64,000 bases of DNA, taken from NCBI RefSeq assembly GCF_001499855.1, contig NZ_LQIK01000034.1, positions 62,001-126,000 of the forward strand, in the 5' to 3' direction. Positions 33,145-40,886 of this stretch are shown here, piece after piece; within the stretch, counting starts at the first letter, position 1, and the number at the start of each line of letters is the position of its first letter. The DNA comes from Mycobacterium sp. GA-0227b. Its GTDB lineage: Bacteria > Actinomycetota > Actinomycetes > Mycobacteriales > Mycobacteriaceae. The position numbers and the translations under genes were made by a program. The notes below the pieces were generated by a model. It made no database searches and was not told the origin of the DNA. It worked only from the letters and a program-made list of their open reading frames with translations.

Positions 33145-33186
33145 TCGCGGAAGCTCCCGACATCCCACGAGGACGGACATCCGACC

Positions 33187-34068
33187 ATGACATCGTCAAC
33201 CCAACCCAGCACCGCAACCCTGCGGACCGTCAAAGCCCCACCGCGAACCGCATCCCAGTCCGCCATGGCTCCTGCGCGCAAGCCCAACGAGAAGTTCATG
33301 CGATACGTGCAGAATCCCGTCTGGAACTTCTTGTGCGACCATTACTTTCGCCTTGAGATCGACGGCTGGCACCGGATCCCCGACGAGCCGTCACTGCTGG
33401 TCGGTATTCACTCCGGCGGTTCGCTGACCATGGACGCGTGGACCTTGGTGCACTCGTTCTATCGGCACTTCGAGGGGCGCCGTGCCCTGCACGGCACCGC
33501 CCACGACGTGCTGATGTCCGCACCGCTGTTGGGCGACTACTTCAAGGCCGTCGGGGTGATCCGCGCATCGCGCGACGGCGTCACATCCGCGTTGGCGGCG
33601 GGCCACGACGTGATCGTCTGGCCCGGCGGCGAGCAGGACGCGATGCGCAACTGGCGACATCGCGACAAGGCAGTTCTGGCCGGACGCAAGGGCTTTGTAC
33701 GCCAGGCCATTCGGTCGGGGGTGCCGATCGTTCCGGTGGCGACCGTCGGCGGCCACGACACCGTGTTCGTGCTCTCCGAGGGACGGTTCATCGCACGCTG
33801 GACGGGACTGGGCAAGCGCCTGCGCGGCGCGACCGCACCGATCATCGCGGGGTTCCCGTTTCCGCTCGCCGTCGAGATTCTGCCCACGCATCTGCCGCTG
33901 CCCGCGAAGATCCGGACGGAGTTGCTCGACCCGATACGAGTCGACCCGGACCCGGCACGCGCCGACGACACCGAATACGTCGACGCGATCTACGACGAGG
34001 TCGAACGTGCGATCCAGGCCGGCATGGATCGGCTGGCCAAGCGACGCAGCTTCCCGGTGCTGGGGTGA
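33187..34068 (+). CDS. lysophospholipid/diacylglycerol-type acyltransferase
   Basis: The 293-residue protein resembles PlsC/DGAT-like acyltransferases. GIHSGGSLTMD takes the place of the usual catalytic His-Asp block. VGVIRASRDGVTSALAAGHD is followed by VWPGGEQDAMRNW, the PGG-E motif of the DAGAT group. It would transfer an acyl chain from acyl-CoA to a lipid alcohol. In this neighbourhood a sterol or glycerolipid acceptor is conceivable. ATG 33187 is the first good start; a Thr/Pro-rich N-terminus may be cytoplasmic. It lies 246 bases before the P450. Confidence 0.78.
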   Translation: MTSSTQPSTATLRTVKAPPRTASQSAMAPARKPNEKFMRYVQNPVWNFLCDHYFRLEIDGWHRIPDEPSLLVGIHSGGSLTMDAWTLVHSFYRHFEGRRALHGTAHDVLMSAPLLGDYFKAVGVIRASRDGVTSALAAGHDVIVWPGGEQDAMRNWRHRDKAVLAGRKGFVRQAIRSGVPIVPVATVGGHDTVFVLSEGRFIARWTGLGKRLRGATAPIIAGFPFPLAVEILPTHLPLPAKIRTELLDPIRVDPDPARADDTEYVDAIYDEVERAIQAGMDRLAKRRSFPVLG

Positions 34069-34095
34069 GCAAGCGATGGCCAGCCACGAGATCGG

Positions 34096-34134
34096 CGCCA
34101 AACCGAAAACAATTGCGGTAGACCAATTTTGGCG
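34096..34134. promoter_or_regulatory. inverted repeat upstream of the P450 operon
   Basis: CGCCAAA (34096-34102) and TTTGGCG (34128-34134) are perfect 7-base arms 25 bases apart, in an unusually A/T-rich stretch between the acyltransferase and P450 genes (34069-34314). Nothing else was recognised in this 246-base gap: no KstR or KstR2 site and no coding sequence with a convincing start. Confidence 0.35.
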
Positions 34135-34314
34135 TGAAAAAGACCTACCGAAGGGTGGGCTTCGACGTTCGTCAGTTTACCCGCATCGATGCTGCCAAAC
34201 CACCGAGACGGCGCATTCAGAGGCGCACACTGGCTATCGCGCAAACCGATCAGCCCGCATAATCCCGCCTGCGTAAATAAATCAGCCACTAGGTCAGCTA
34301 GCAAAGGAGTGACG

Positions 34315-35598
34315 ATGACAATCGCGGATGTAACGAAGGTTGATTTGGACAGCGTCGACCTCGCCGATCCGGCGGTCTGGGACGACGGCGTGCCCTACGA
34401 ACTGTTCAAGCGGATGCAGCGCGAGGCACCAGTGCATTTCAGTCCGCAGAACAATGCGCCGGGCGAAGGCGGCTTCTGGTCGATCACCCGCTTCGACGAC
34501 GTCCGCGCCGTCAGCAGGGACCACAGAACCTTCTCGTCCGAGAAACGCGGCATCTTCCATCTCAACGACATCGCCGAAGGTGTTCCGCTGGACCTTCAGC
34601 GGCTGCAGCTGATCTCGATGGACCCGCCGCGCCACGACCGGCTCAAGGCGCTGGTCATCAAGGAATTCACCCCGGAGAAGATCGCCGAGCACGACGAGGA
34701 CGTCAAGCAGATCATCAGCGATGTCCTCGACAGCGTCGCCGACAAAGAGCGGTTCGACTTGGTGGCCGACGTGGCGCGGCCCATCCCCGCGCGGGTGATC
34801 GGCTCGCTGCTCGGCACACCACCCGAAGACGACCAGAAGCTGGTGCATTGGACGAACGTCTTCACCGCGTTCGAGGACCCCGTCATCCGGGAGCAATGGA
34901 GTGACGCCGGCGCCGTCGTCGCCGAGATCATCGAGTACGTCAACCATCAGCTCGCGGAGCGCACCGACAGCGTGTCGGGCAACCTGGTCAACACCATGCT
35001 CACGGCCGAGGTGGAGGGCCAGAAGCTCACCGAGCTCGAGATCGCCACGTTCTTCGTGTTGCTGATGTCCGCGGGCAACGACTCCACCCGCGCCACCTAC
35101 AGCGCCACGATGCTGGAGATACTGCGTAACCCCCAGCTTCGCGACCAGCTCCGCGAGAATCCGGACCTGATCGACGCCGCAGTCGAAGAAGGGCTGCGCT
35201 GCTATCCCGCGTTCGCCTTCATGGCCCGCGCGGCAACCAAAGACACCGAGCTGCATGGCAAGACGATCAAAGAGGGTGACCGTCTGTTGCTCTGGTACAT
35301 CGCTTCGAACCGCGACGAGAGCGTCTTCGAGAATCCGGGCGAGTTCGACATCACCCGCGAGGGTCTCGCCGACAAGCATCAGGCCTTCGGTGGTCGCGGC
35401 AAGCACTTCTGCCTGGGCGCCAACCTCGCGCGTCTCGAGCTCAAGCTGTGGATCCAGCAGACCTTGGAACGCTTCCCGGATCTCGAATTGGACGGTGAGC
35501 CGACCCGGGTGCGAGCCCTGTTCCTCAACCAGTACAACTCGATTCCTGTGCGGAGGTCAGCGATGAGCGGCTTGCGCGAAGAGCAGAGGACATCGTGA
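34315..35598 (+). CDS. cytochrome P450 of the CYP125/CYP142-like steroid group
   Basis: This 427-residue soluble P450 has I-helix MSAGNDSTRATYS, ExxR in EEGLRCYPAFAFMARAA and heme loop FGGRGKHFCLGANLARLEL with the proximal Cys at 366. It is related to the sterol-oxidising bacterial P450s but distinct from cyp125 at 22.8 kb. ATG 34315 has an AAAGGAG site six bases upstream. The C-terminus ends in MSGLREEQRTS, encoded by a copy of the 24-base gene-start element. It overlaps the reductase by GTGA, which suggests the two are redox partners. Substrate unknown; a sterol or steroid is likely from context. Confidence 0.9.
   Translation: MTIADVTKVDLDSVDLADPAVWDDGVPYELFKRMQREAPVHFSPQNNAPGEGGFWSITRFDDVRAVSRDHRTFSSEKRGIFHLNDIAEGVPLDLQRLQLISMDPPRHDRLKALVIKEFTPEKIAEHDEDVKQIISDVLDSVADKERFDLVADVARPIPARVIGSLLGTPPEDDQKLVHWTNVFTAFEDPVIREQWSDAGAVVAEIIEYVNHQLAERTDSVSGNLVNTMLTAEVEGQKLTELEIATFFVLLMSAGNDSTRATYSATMLEILRNPQLRDQLRENPDLIDAAVEEGLRCYPAFAFMARAATKDTELHGKTIKEGDRLLLWYIASNRDESVFENPGEFDITREGLADKHQAFGGRGKHFCLGANLARLELKLWIQQTLERFPDLELDGEPTRVRALFLNQYNSIPVRRSAMSGLREEQRTS
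35562..35586 (+). repeat. 24-25-base gene-start element, copy 2
   Basis: GATGAGCGGCTTGCGCGAAG followed by AGCAG is one base longer than the other copies. It ends eight bases before the reductase GTG and lies inside the P450 3' end, where it is translated as MSGLREEQ. Confidence 0.75.
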
Positions 35599-36593
35599 CG
35601 ACGACCGAGACGGCCCGCGCCAGACCGGCCTACCGTGAGGTCGAAATCGATGTCGAGGTTCGTCGCCGTGAAGTAGCGGCCGACGGTGTCGTGACCCTGA
35701 CGCTCGCCGACCCCAGCGGCGCGGACCTGCCGGACTGGGCGCCGGGCTCGCACATCGACCTGATCATGACGCCGTCGCTGGTGCGGCAGTACTCGCTGTG
35801 CGGCGATACGGCGAATCGCTCGGAGTGGCAGGTCGGCGTGCTGCTCGACCCGAACAGCCGTGGCGGGTCCCAATTCGTCCACGACAAGCTCCACGAGGGC
35901 AGCACGGTACGGGTTCGCGGCCCGCGCAACCACTTTCCGTTGGTGAGCGCCCCACGCTACCTGTTCATCGCGGGCGGGATCGGGGTCACGCCGTTGCTGC
36001 CGATGATCGGAGCGGCCGAAGCTACCGGCGCAGACTGGCGCCTGCTGTACGGCGGTCGGGAGCGATCGACGATGGCTTTCGTCGATGAGCTGGAACGCCA
36101 CGGGCCGCGCGTCAGCATATGCGCTCGGGATGTTCAGGACGGACCGAACTTCAGGGCCAGCCTCGCGACGGCGCTGTCCGAGCCAGGCCAGGACACGCTC
36201 GTCTACTGCTGTGGGCCCGAGGGGTTGCTCGCCGCGGTCGAGGAGGCCTGTAACACCTGGCCCGAGAACAGCCTGCACATCGAACGTTTCTCGGCCAAGG
36301 CGGTGGAGGAACCGGCCGACGCGCTGGCGTCATTCGAAGTGGAGTGCCAGCGCTCGGGCGTGACTTTGACTGTGACGCAGGACAAATCGATCTACGAAGC
36401 ATGCGACGAAGCCGGCGTCGACGTGCTGGGCTCCTGCATGGAAGGCGTGTGCGGGACCTGCGAATGCGACATGATCGAGGGCGAGGGCGATCACCGCGAC
36501 TCCGTGCTCAACGACGCCGAGAAAGCAGCCAACGAAACGATCATGATCTGCGTTTCGCGCGCCCGTTCGGAGAGGTTGGTGCTGGACCTATGA
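35595..36593 (+). CDS. phthalate-dioxygenase-type reductase (FMN, NAD and plant-type 2Fe-2S)
   Basis: The 332-residue protein contains the three domains of VanB/PDR reductases. The flavin domain has RQYSLCGD, the NAD domain GGIGVTPLLPMIGA and YCCGPEGLL, and the C-terminal ferredoxin has CMEGVCGTCEC plus a distal Cys (ICVSRA), so all four cluster ligands are present. It passes electrons from NADH to an oxygenase. It lies between a P450 and a Rieske-family protein and overlaps both by four bases. Because the Rieske protein lacks key ligands, the P450 may be the true acceptor (inference). Confidence 0.9.
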   Translation: MTTTETARARPAYREVEIDVEVRRREVAADGVVTLTLADPSGADLPDWAPGSHIDLIMTPSLVRQYSLCGDTANRSEWQVGVLLDPNSRGGSQFVHDKLHEGSTVRVRGPRNHFPLVSAPRYLFIAGGIGVTPLLPMIGAAEATGADWRLLYGGRERSTMAFVDELERHGPRVSICARDVQDGPNFRASLATALSEPGQDTLVYCCGPEGLLAAVEEACNTWPENSLHIERFSAKAVEEPADALASFEVECQRSGVTLTVTQDKSIYEACDEAGVDVLGSCMEGVCGTCECDMIEGEGDHRDSVLNDAEKAANETIMICVSRARSERLVLDL

Positions 36594-37633
36594 GACCGAA
36601 CTACCCATTCAATTGCTGGTATGTCGCCGCGACGAGCGACGAGGTCGGCCAGGATCTGTTCTCCCGCCGCCTGCTTGGCGTTCACGTCATGCTGTACCGC
36701 CTGGGCTCCGGTGGCGTCGTAGCCATGGAAGACCGATGCGCGCACCGAGCCTATCCGCTTTCGCTCGGCTGGCGAGACGGCGACCGGGTGGTCAGCGGCT
36801 ACCACGGCATGGTCTACGAACCCGACGGCCGGCTGGTCCATGTCCCGTCCCAGGAGAACGTCCCGCCGGGTGTGCGGGTGCGGACCTACCCGGTCTACGA
36901 GGAGTCGCCCTTCATCTGGGTCTGGCTCGGCGATCCCGGAGCGGCCACACTGCGCCCACCGCCGCGGGTGCCGTGGTACGCCGACGGAACGGGTTGGGAA
37001 AGTACCACCGAGGTGCTGCGCGTAGAGGCCAACTACCTACTGCTACAGGAGCATTACCTCGACCTGACGGACGTGTTCGTGATGCACCCGGAGGCCGTTC
37101 CTCCGGATATCGAGAGGCTGCCCCAACTCGACGAGGTCGAGGTCTCCGAGCGGTCGGTCGCCTACTCCCGATCGTTGCCATCCAGCCGGATGGCGGCATG
37201 GGAGGCCGAGATCACCGGTCTCCCGGCGGCCACGACCGGAGCACGACACGAGGAGGGGATATTCGTCTCGCCCGCCCTCCATGTGCAGCGGTACGCCATC
37301 GAGCCAGAGGGAGACCGGTCCTACGACCTATTGCGGATTCAGGGATTCACTCCTGAATCCCCTGGCATCACCCACGTCTTCCTGCGGATGGCCCGCAACT
37401 TTGCCACCGACGACGGCAAAGTCGGCGAGTTCCTGCGGACGATGTTCCACGACTGGGCGATGCGGGATGCCGGTGTGCTCGAGACGATTCAGCGTCGGCT
37501 CGACGAGGACATCTATCCTCGTCGCGACATCAACGTGAAAGCCGACCGCGCCGCGATTCGGGCGCGCCGCATCGCCATGGAGATGGTCGACGAGGAGTCC
37601 GGCCGCTTCCTGCTGCACGGGTTGATGTCATGA
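36590..37633 (+). CDS. VanA-type Rieske-family protein with altered metal ligands
   Basis: The 347-residue protein is full length for the VanA/PobA-type oxygenase family. It keeps C50-x-H52 (DRCAHRAYPLSLG), but the second Rieske pair reads S69-G-Y-H72 where the family has C-x-x-H. In the catalytic domain QEHYLDLTDVFVMHP keeps Asp157 and His165 but has Asp160 at the place of the first iron-binding His. Each change is one nucleotide from the canonical codon (AGC/TGC, GAC/CAC). The frame is intact and both ends overlap neighbours, so it is expressed and not an obvious pseudogene. It may bind no or a different metal centre, or act as a scaffold. Confidence 0.85.
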   Translation: MRPNYPFNCWYVAATSDEVGQDLFSRRLLGVHVMLYRLGSGGVVAMEDRCAHRAYPLSLGWRDGDRVVSGYHGMVYEPDGRLVHVPSQENVPPGVRVRTYPVYEESPFIWVWLGDPGAATLRPPPRVPWYADGTGWESTTEVLRVEANYLLLQEHYLDLTDVFVMHPEAVPPDIERLPQLDEVEVSERSVAYSRSLPSSRMAAWEAEITGLPAATTGARHEEGIFVSPALHVQRYAIEPEGDRSYDLLRIQGFTPESPGITHVFLRMARNFATDDGKVGEFLRTMFHDWAMRDAGVLETIQRRLDEDIYPRRDINVKADRAAIRARRIAMEMVDEESGRFLLHGLMS

Positions 37634-39405
37634 CTGCGCTACGTCGTGGGGACCGACAAGAGAATGCGATGTCCAACGAATTCGACTACGACGTAGTGGT
37701 TGTCGGGTCAGGCTTCGGCGGCAGCGTCACAGCGCTGCGGCTCACGGAAAAGGGCTACCGCGTAGGCGTCCTGGAGGCCGGTCGGCGCTTCACCGACGAC
37801 CAATTCGCGAAAACCAGCTGGGACATCCGCAAGTTCCTGTGGGCGCCGAAGCTCGGCTGCTACGGCATCCAGCGGATTCATCTGCTGCGTGACTGCCTGA
37901 TCCTGGCCGGCGCAGGTGTCGGTGGCGGCTCGCTGAACTACGCGAACACCTTGTACCAGCCCTCGGGTCCGTTCTACAACGACCCTCAATGGGCGCACAT
38001 CACCGACTGGCAAGACGAACTGGCGCCGTACTACGACCAAGCCAAGCGCATGCTTGGAGTGGTTCTCAACCCGGACATGACCCCGGCCGACGAGATCATG
38101 AAAGCGGTCGCCGACGACATGGGCGTTGGCGACACGTTCGTGCGGACTCCCGTCGGCGTGTTCTTCGGCGAGCCTGGTGAGACCGTCGCCGACCCCTACT
38201 TCGGCGGCGCCGGACCGGCGCGCACCGGCTGCATCGAGTGCGGCGGATGCATGACGGGCTGCCGATACGGCGCGAAGAACACGTTGGTGAAGAACTATCT
38301 TGGCCTTGCCGAAAGTGCCGGGGCCACAGTGCATCCGCTGACCACTGTCACATCGCTGCGGCAAGCACCGGACGGCACGTGGCACGTCGGCACCGTGCGC
38401 ACCGGCCGGGTGCTGCGCAAGAACCGCCGAACTTTCACCGCGCAGCACGTAGTCCTGGCCGCCGGCACGTGGGGCACACAGAACCTGCTTCACAAGATGA
38501 AGGACAACGGCACGCTGCCCCGGCTGTCGGACCGGCTCGGCGTGCTCACCCGGACCAATTCCGAGTCGATCCTCGGCGCCTCGAAGTACAAGGTCGACCC
38601 GGCACTTGACCTCACTCGCGGTGTGGCGATCACCTCCTCCATCCACCCCACCAGTGACACCCACATCGAATCGGTGCGGTACAGCAAGGGCTCGAATGCG
38701 ATGGCCTTTCTGCAGACCCTGATGGTCGACGGTGGCGGCCGATGGCCACGGTGGGTGAAGTTTCTGGGCGCGGCCGCGAAGAATCCGGTTGCGCTGCTGC
38801 GCGTGCTGACGGTGAAGAACTGGAGCGAGCGCACCGTGATCACCCTCGTGATGCAGAACCTGGACAACTCCATCACCACGTTCACCAAGGGCGGACTGCG
38901 CGGGCGGCATTTGTCGAGCAAGCAGGGGCACGGCGAGCCCAATCCGACCTGGATCCCTGTCGGCAACGAGGCGACGCGCAGGATCGCCGAGAAGATTCAC
39001 GGCGTGTCCGCGGGAAGCTGGGGAGAGCTGTTCAACATCCCGATGACCGCGCATTTCCTCGGCGGGTGCACCATCGGTTCCGATCCCGAGCGCGGTGTCA
39101 TCGACGCATACCACCGCGTGTACGGCTATCCCACGCTCAGCGTGGTCGATGGCGCTGCGGTCTCGGCCAACCTGGGCGTCAATCCGTCGCTGACGATCAC
39201 CGCGCAAGCCGAGCGTGCGGCCGCGATGTGGCCGAATAATGGTGAAGTCGATCAACGACCCGAGCAAAGCCAGGGTTATCGCCGGATACCGCCCGTCACC
39301 CCACACAACCCTGCTGTACCGGCGTCTGCCCCTGGCGCGTTGCGGCTTCCGCACGTCGAGATTCCTCAATTGAGAATCGCCGTCCCTGGAGAGACACGTC
39401 TGTAG
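37630..39405 (+). CDS. GMC-family cholesterol-oxidase-like flavoprotein (ChoD-like)
   Basis: The 591-residue protein closely resembles M. tuberculosis ChoD (Rv3409c) as recalled: VVVVGSGFGGSVTALRLTEK (FAD), AGAGVGGGSLNYANTLY and the C-terminal VVDGAAVSANLGVNPSLTIT. A cysteine cluster CIECGGCMTGC (C-x2-C-x2-C-x3-C) suggests an Fe-S or zinc site. It may oxidise a 3-beta-hydroxysterol or a related alcohol. ATG 37630 overlaps the Rieske gene by ATGA; ATG 37669 is an alternative without a clear ribosome site. It ends the operon; electron acceptor and substrate are unknown. Confidence 0.88.
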   Translation: MTALRRGDRQENAMSNEFDYDVVVVGSGFGGSVTALRLTEKGYRVGVLEAGRRFTDDQFAKTSWDIRKFLWAPKLGCYGIQRIHLLRDCLILAGAGVGGGSLNYANTLYQPSGPFYNDPQWAHITDWQDELAPYYDQAKRMLGVVLNPDMTPADEIMKAVADDMGVGDTFVRTPVGVFFGEPGETVADPYFGGAGPARTGCIECGGCMTGCRYGAKNTLVKNYLGLAESAGATVHPLTTVTSLRQAPDGTWHVGTVRTGRVLRKNRRTFTAQHVVLAAGTWGTQNLLHKMKDNGTLPRLSDRLGVLTRTNSESILGASKYKVDPALDLTRGVAITSSIHPTSDTHIESVRYSKGSNAMAFLQTLMVDGGGRWPRWVKFLGAAAKNPVALLRVLTVKNWSERTVITLVMQNLDNSITTFTKGGLRGRHLSSKQGHGEPNPTWIPVGNEATRRIAEKIHGVSAGSWGELFNIPMTAHFLGGCTIGSDPERGVIDAYHRVYGYPTLSVVDGAAVSANLGVNPSLTITAQAERAAAMWPNNGEVDQRPEQSQGYRRIPPVTPHNPAVPASAPGALRLPHVEIPQLRIAVPGETRL

Positions 39406-39420
39406 CTTGCTAGAGCTATT

Positions 39421-39484
39421 TGCTTCATCCGTGCTGGATTAAGCTATAGTCTTCATATGACTGAGGTGAAGCTTACTGCTTCAT
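39421..39484 (+). promoter_or_regulatory. satD promoter with four TGAAGC-type repeats
   Basis: TATAGT (39445-39450) is a near-ideal -10 six bases before the ATG at 39457, so the mRNA is probably leaderless. GCTTCA-type repeats surround it: TGCTTCAT (39421-39428), CTTCAT (39451-39456), TGAAGC on the plus strand (39467-39472) and TGCTTCAT (39477-39484). GAAGC-5-GCTTC forms a short palindrome inside the first codons. The arrangement suggests autoregulation. Confidence 0.55.
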
Positions 39485-40107
39485 CTGTGCGGGCGACGCT
39501 GATCGGCGACGTGGTCGGTTCACGCCGTGTGGCCGACCGTGCCGCCGCGCACCGCGCGATCAACAAGGCGTTGGCCGACGTGGCCGCCGGAGCGATCGAT
39601 CCGCCCGCGTTCACCGTCGGCGACGAATTCCAGGGCACCTTTCCGACGGTCGGCGAGGCGGTCGACGCGGCTTTGGCCATCCGGCTGGCCGTCGCGCCCG
39701 GCATCGACGTCCGATTCGGAATCGGGTGGGGCGCGGTGACGGTACTGGACTCCGAGGCCGGCATCCAGGACGGTCCGGGTTGGTGGGCGGCCCGCGAGGC
39801 GATCGAGTGGACCGCAACCGCGCAGCGACAGCCGGGGTTGGCGTCGGTGCGGACGTCGTTCCGGGCGGCCGCCGACACCCGGTCGGACAGCGACGCCATC
39901 AACGCCGCGCTGTTGTGTCGGGACCATCTGATTGGATCGCTCGATGACCGCTCATTACGGATTGTGAAGGGACTGTTGACCGATCAGACGAAGAAGGACA
40001 TCGCCGCCGCCGAGGGAGTCAGCGCGTCGGCGGTGTCCCAACGTGCGGGCCGTGATGGGTTGGACTTGATCGTGGTCGCGTCGCGACTTCTGCGAGGTGT
40101 GCCGTGA
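39457..40107 (+). CDS. SatD-family protein with C-terminal helix-turn-helix
   Basis: The 216-residue protein matches the SatD family: N-terminal ATLIGDVVGSRRVADRAAAH, FTVGDEFQGTFPTV and RFGIGWGAVTVL, with a C-terminal sigma-4-like helix-turn-helix (TKKDIAAAEGVSASAVSQRA). The N-terminal part resembles nucleotide-cyclase-like or ferredoxin-like folds of unknown activity; SatD was named for acid tolerance in streptococci. It overlaps the downstream membrane-protein gene by four bases. The HTH suggests it regulates its own two-gene operon. Confidence 0.8.
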   Translation: MTEVKLTASSVRATLIGDVVGSRRVADRAAAHRAINKALADVAAGAIDPPAFTVGDEFQGTFPTVGEAVDAALAIRLAVAPGIDVRFGIGWGAVTVLDSEAGIQDGPGWWAAREAIEWTATAQRQPGLASVRTSFRAAADTRSDSDAINAALLCRDHLIGSLDDRSLRIVKGLLTDQTKKDIAAAEGVSASAVSQRAGRDGLDLIVVASRLLRGVP

Positions 40108-40829
40108 GCGCGGTCGCGGTGATGCTGATCGCAATGGGCGTGGCCGACGTCGTTCGACGGATGACGGTGCGGGTGTGGGTAGCCGCGGCGGCGGCGCCGG
40201 CCGTGGTGGCCGCCTGCGCGGCGCTTGCCGGGCTGTGGCACTGGGGCGACATCGTGCTGTTGACCGTCGCGGCGCTGGCCAGTGTCGGGTGGGTGGTGCT
40301 TTGCGCCCGCGCCGAGGTCTCGGGTCGTGGTCAACTCGCCCCGCTGGTGGTGTTCGGCATGGCGCTGTCGGTACTGATCGTGCTGGCCGGGTGGGACTCG
40401 CACGTCTCCGGGGTCGTGGCGCGGTGGCCGTCATGGGTCGGACTGTCAGTGTCCGGAGACAAACTGCTGATGATCATCGGCGTCATGCTCATGCAGCTGG
40501 TGACCGGCAACCAGTTGGTGCGGCTGGTGCTCGGCTCGGTCGGGGCGGTCAAGCCGGCCGGCGAACCGCAGCCGTCGGACCGGCTCAAGGGCGGCCGCCT
40601 TCTCGGGCCGATGGAGCGTGTGCTGATTCTCGGGCTCGGACTGGCCGGTCAGCTCGCAGCGGCCACGGCCGTCGTCGCCGCCAAGAGCATCATCCGGTTC
40701 CCGGAGATCAACGCGCAGAAGGCCCGCGAGAACGGCGGTATCGGGATCGACGAGGTGACCGAATACTTCCTCGTCGGCAGCTTCGCCAGCTGGATCGTGG
40801 CGCTGGGCGGCCTCGCTCTCGCGCACTAA
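40104..40829 (+). CDS. integral membrane partner of the SatD-family protein
   Basis: The 241-residue protein has about five or six hydrophobic helices (for example VWVAAAAAPAVVAACAALAG, LVVFGMALSVLIVLAGW, LLMIIGVMLMQLVTGNQLV, and the terminal FASWIVALGGLALAH). A charged loop carries DRLKGGRLLGPMERVLILGL, which resembles the DUF3307-type membrane proteins that often follow SatD genes. No transport or enzymatic motif is recognised. The start overlaps satD by four bases (GTGA). Confidence 0.75.
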   Translation: MSAVAVMLIAMGVADVVRRMTVRVWVAAAAAPAVVAACAALAGLWHWGDIVLLTVAALASVGWVVLCARAEVSGRGQLAPLVVFGMALSVLIVLAGWDSHVSGVVARWPSWVGLSVSGDKLLMIIGVMLMQLVTGNQLVRLVLGSVGAVKPAGEPQPSDRLKGGRLLGPMERVLILGLGLAGQLAAATAVVAAKSIIRFPEINAQKARENGGIGIDEVTEYFLVGSFASWIVALGGLALAH

Positions 40830-40873
40830 ACAGTAAGCCTTTCGATTCTGCCGAATTCGGACCGCGCCTTTCC

Positions 40874-40879
40874 TACACT
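40874..40879 (+). promoter_or_regulatory. -10 of a leaderless transcript for the alcohol dehydrogenase
   Basis: TACACT lies seven bases before the ATG at 40887. Confidence 0.55.
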
Positions 40880-40886
40880 CGCGGCC

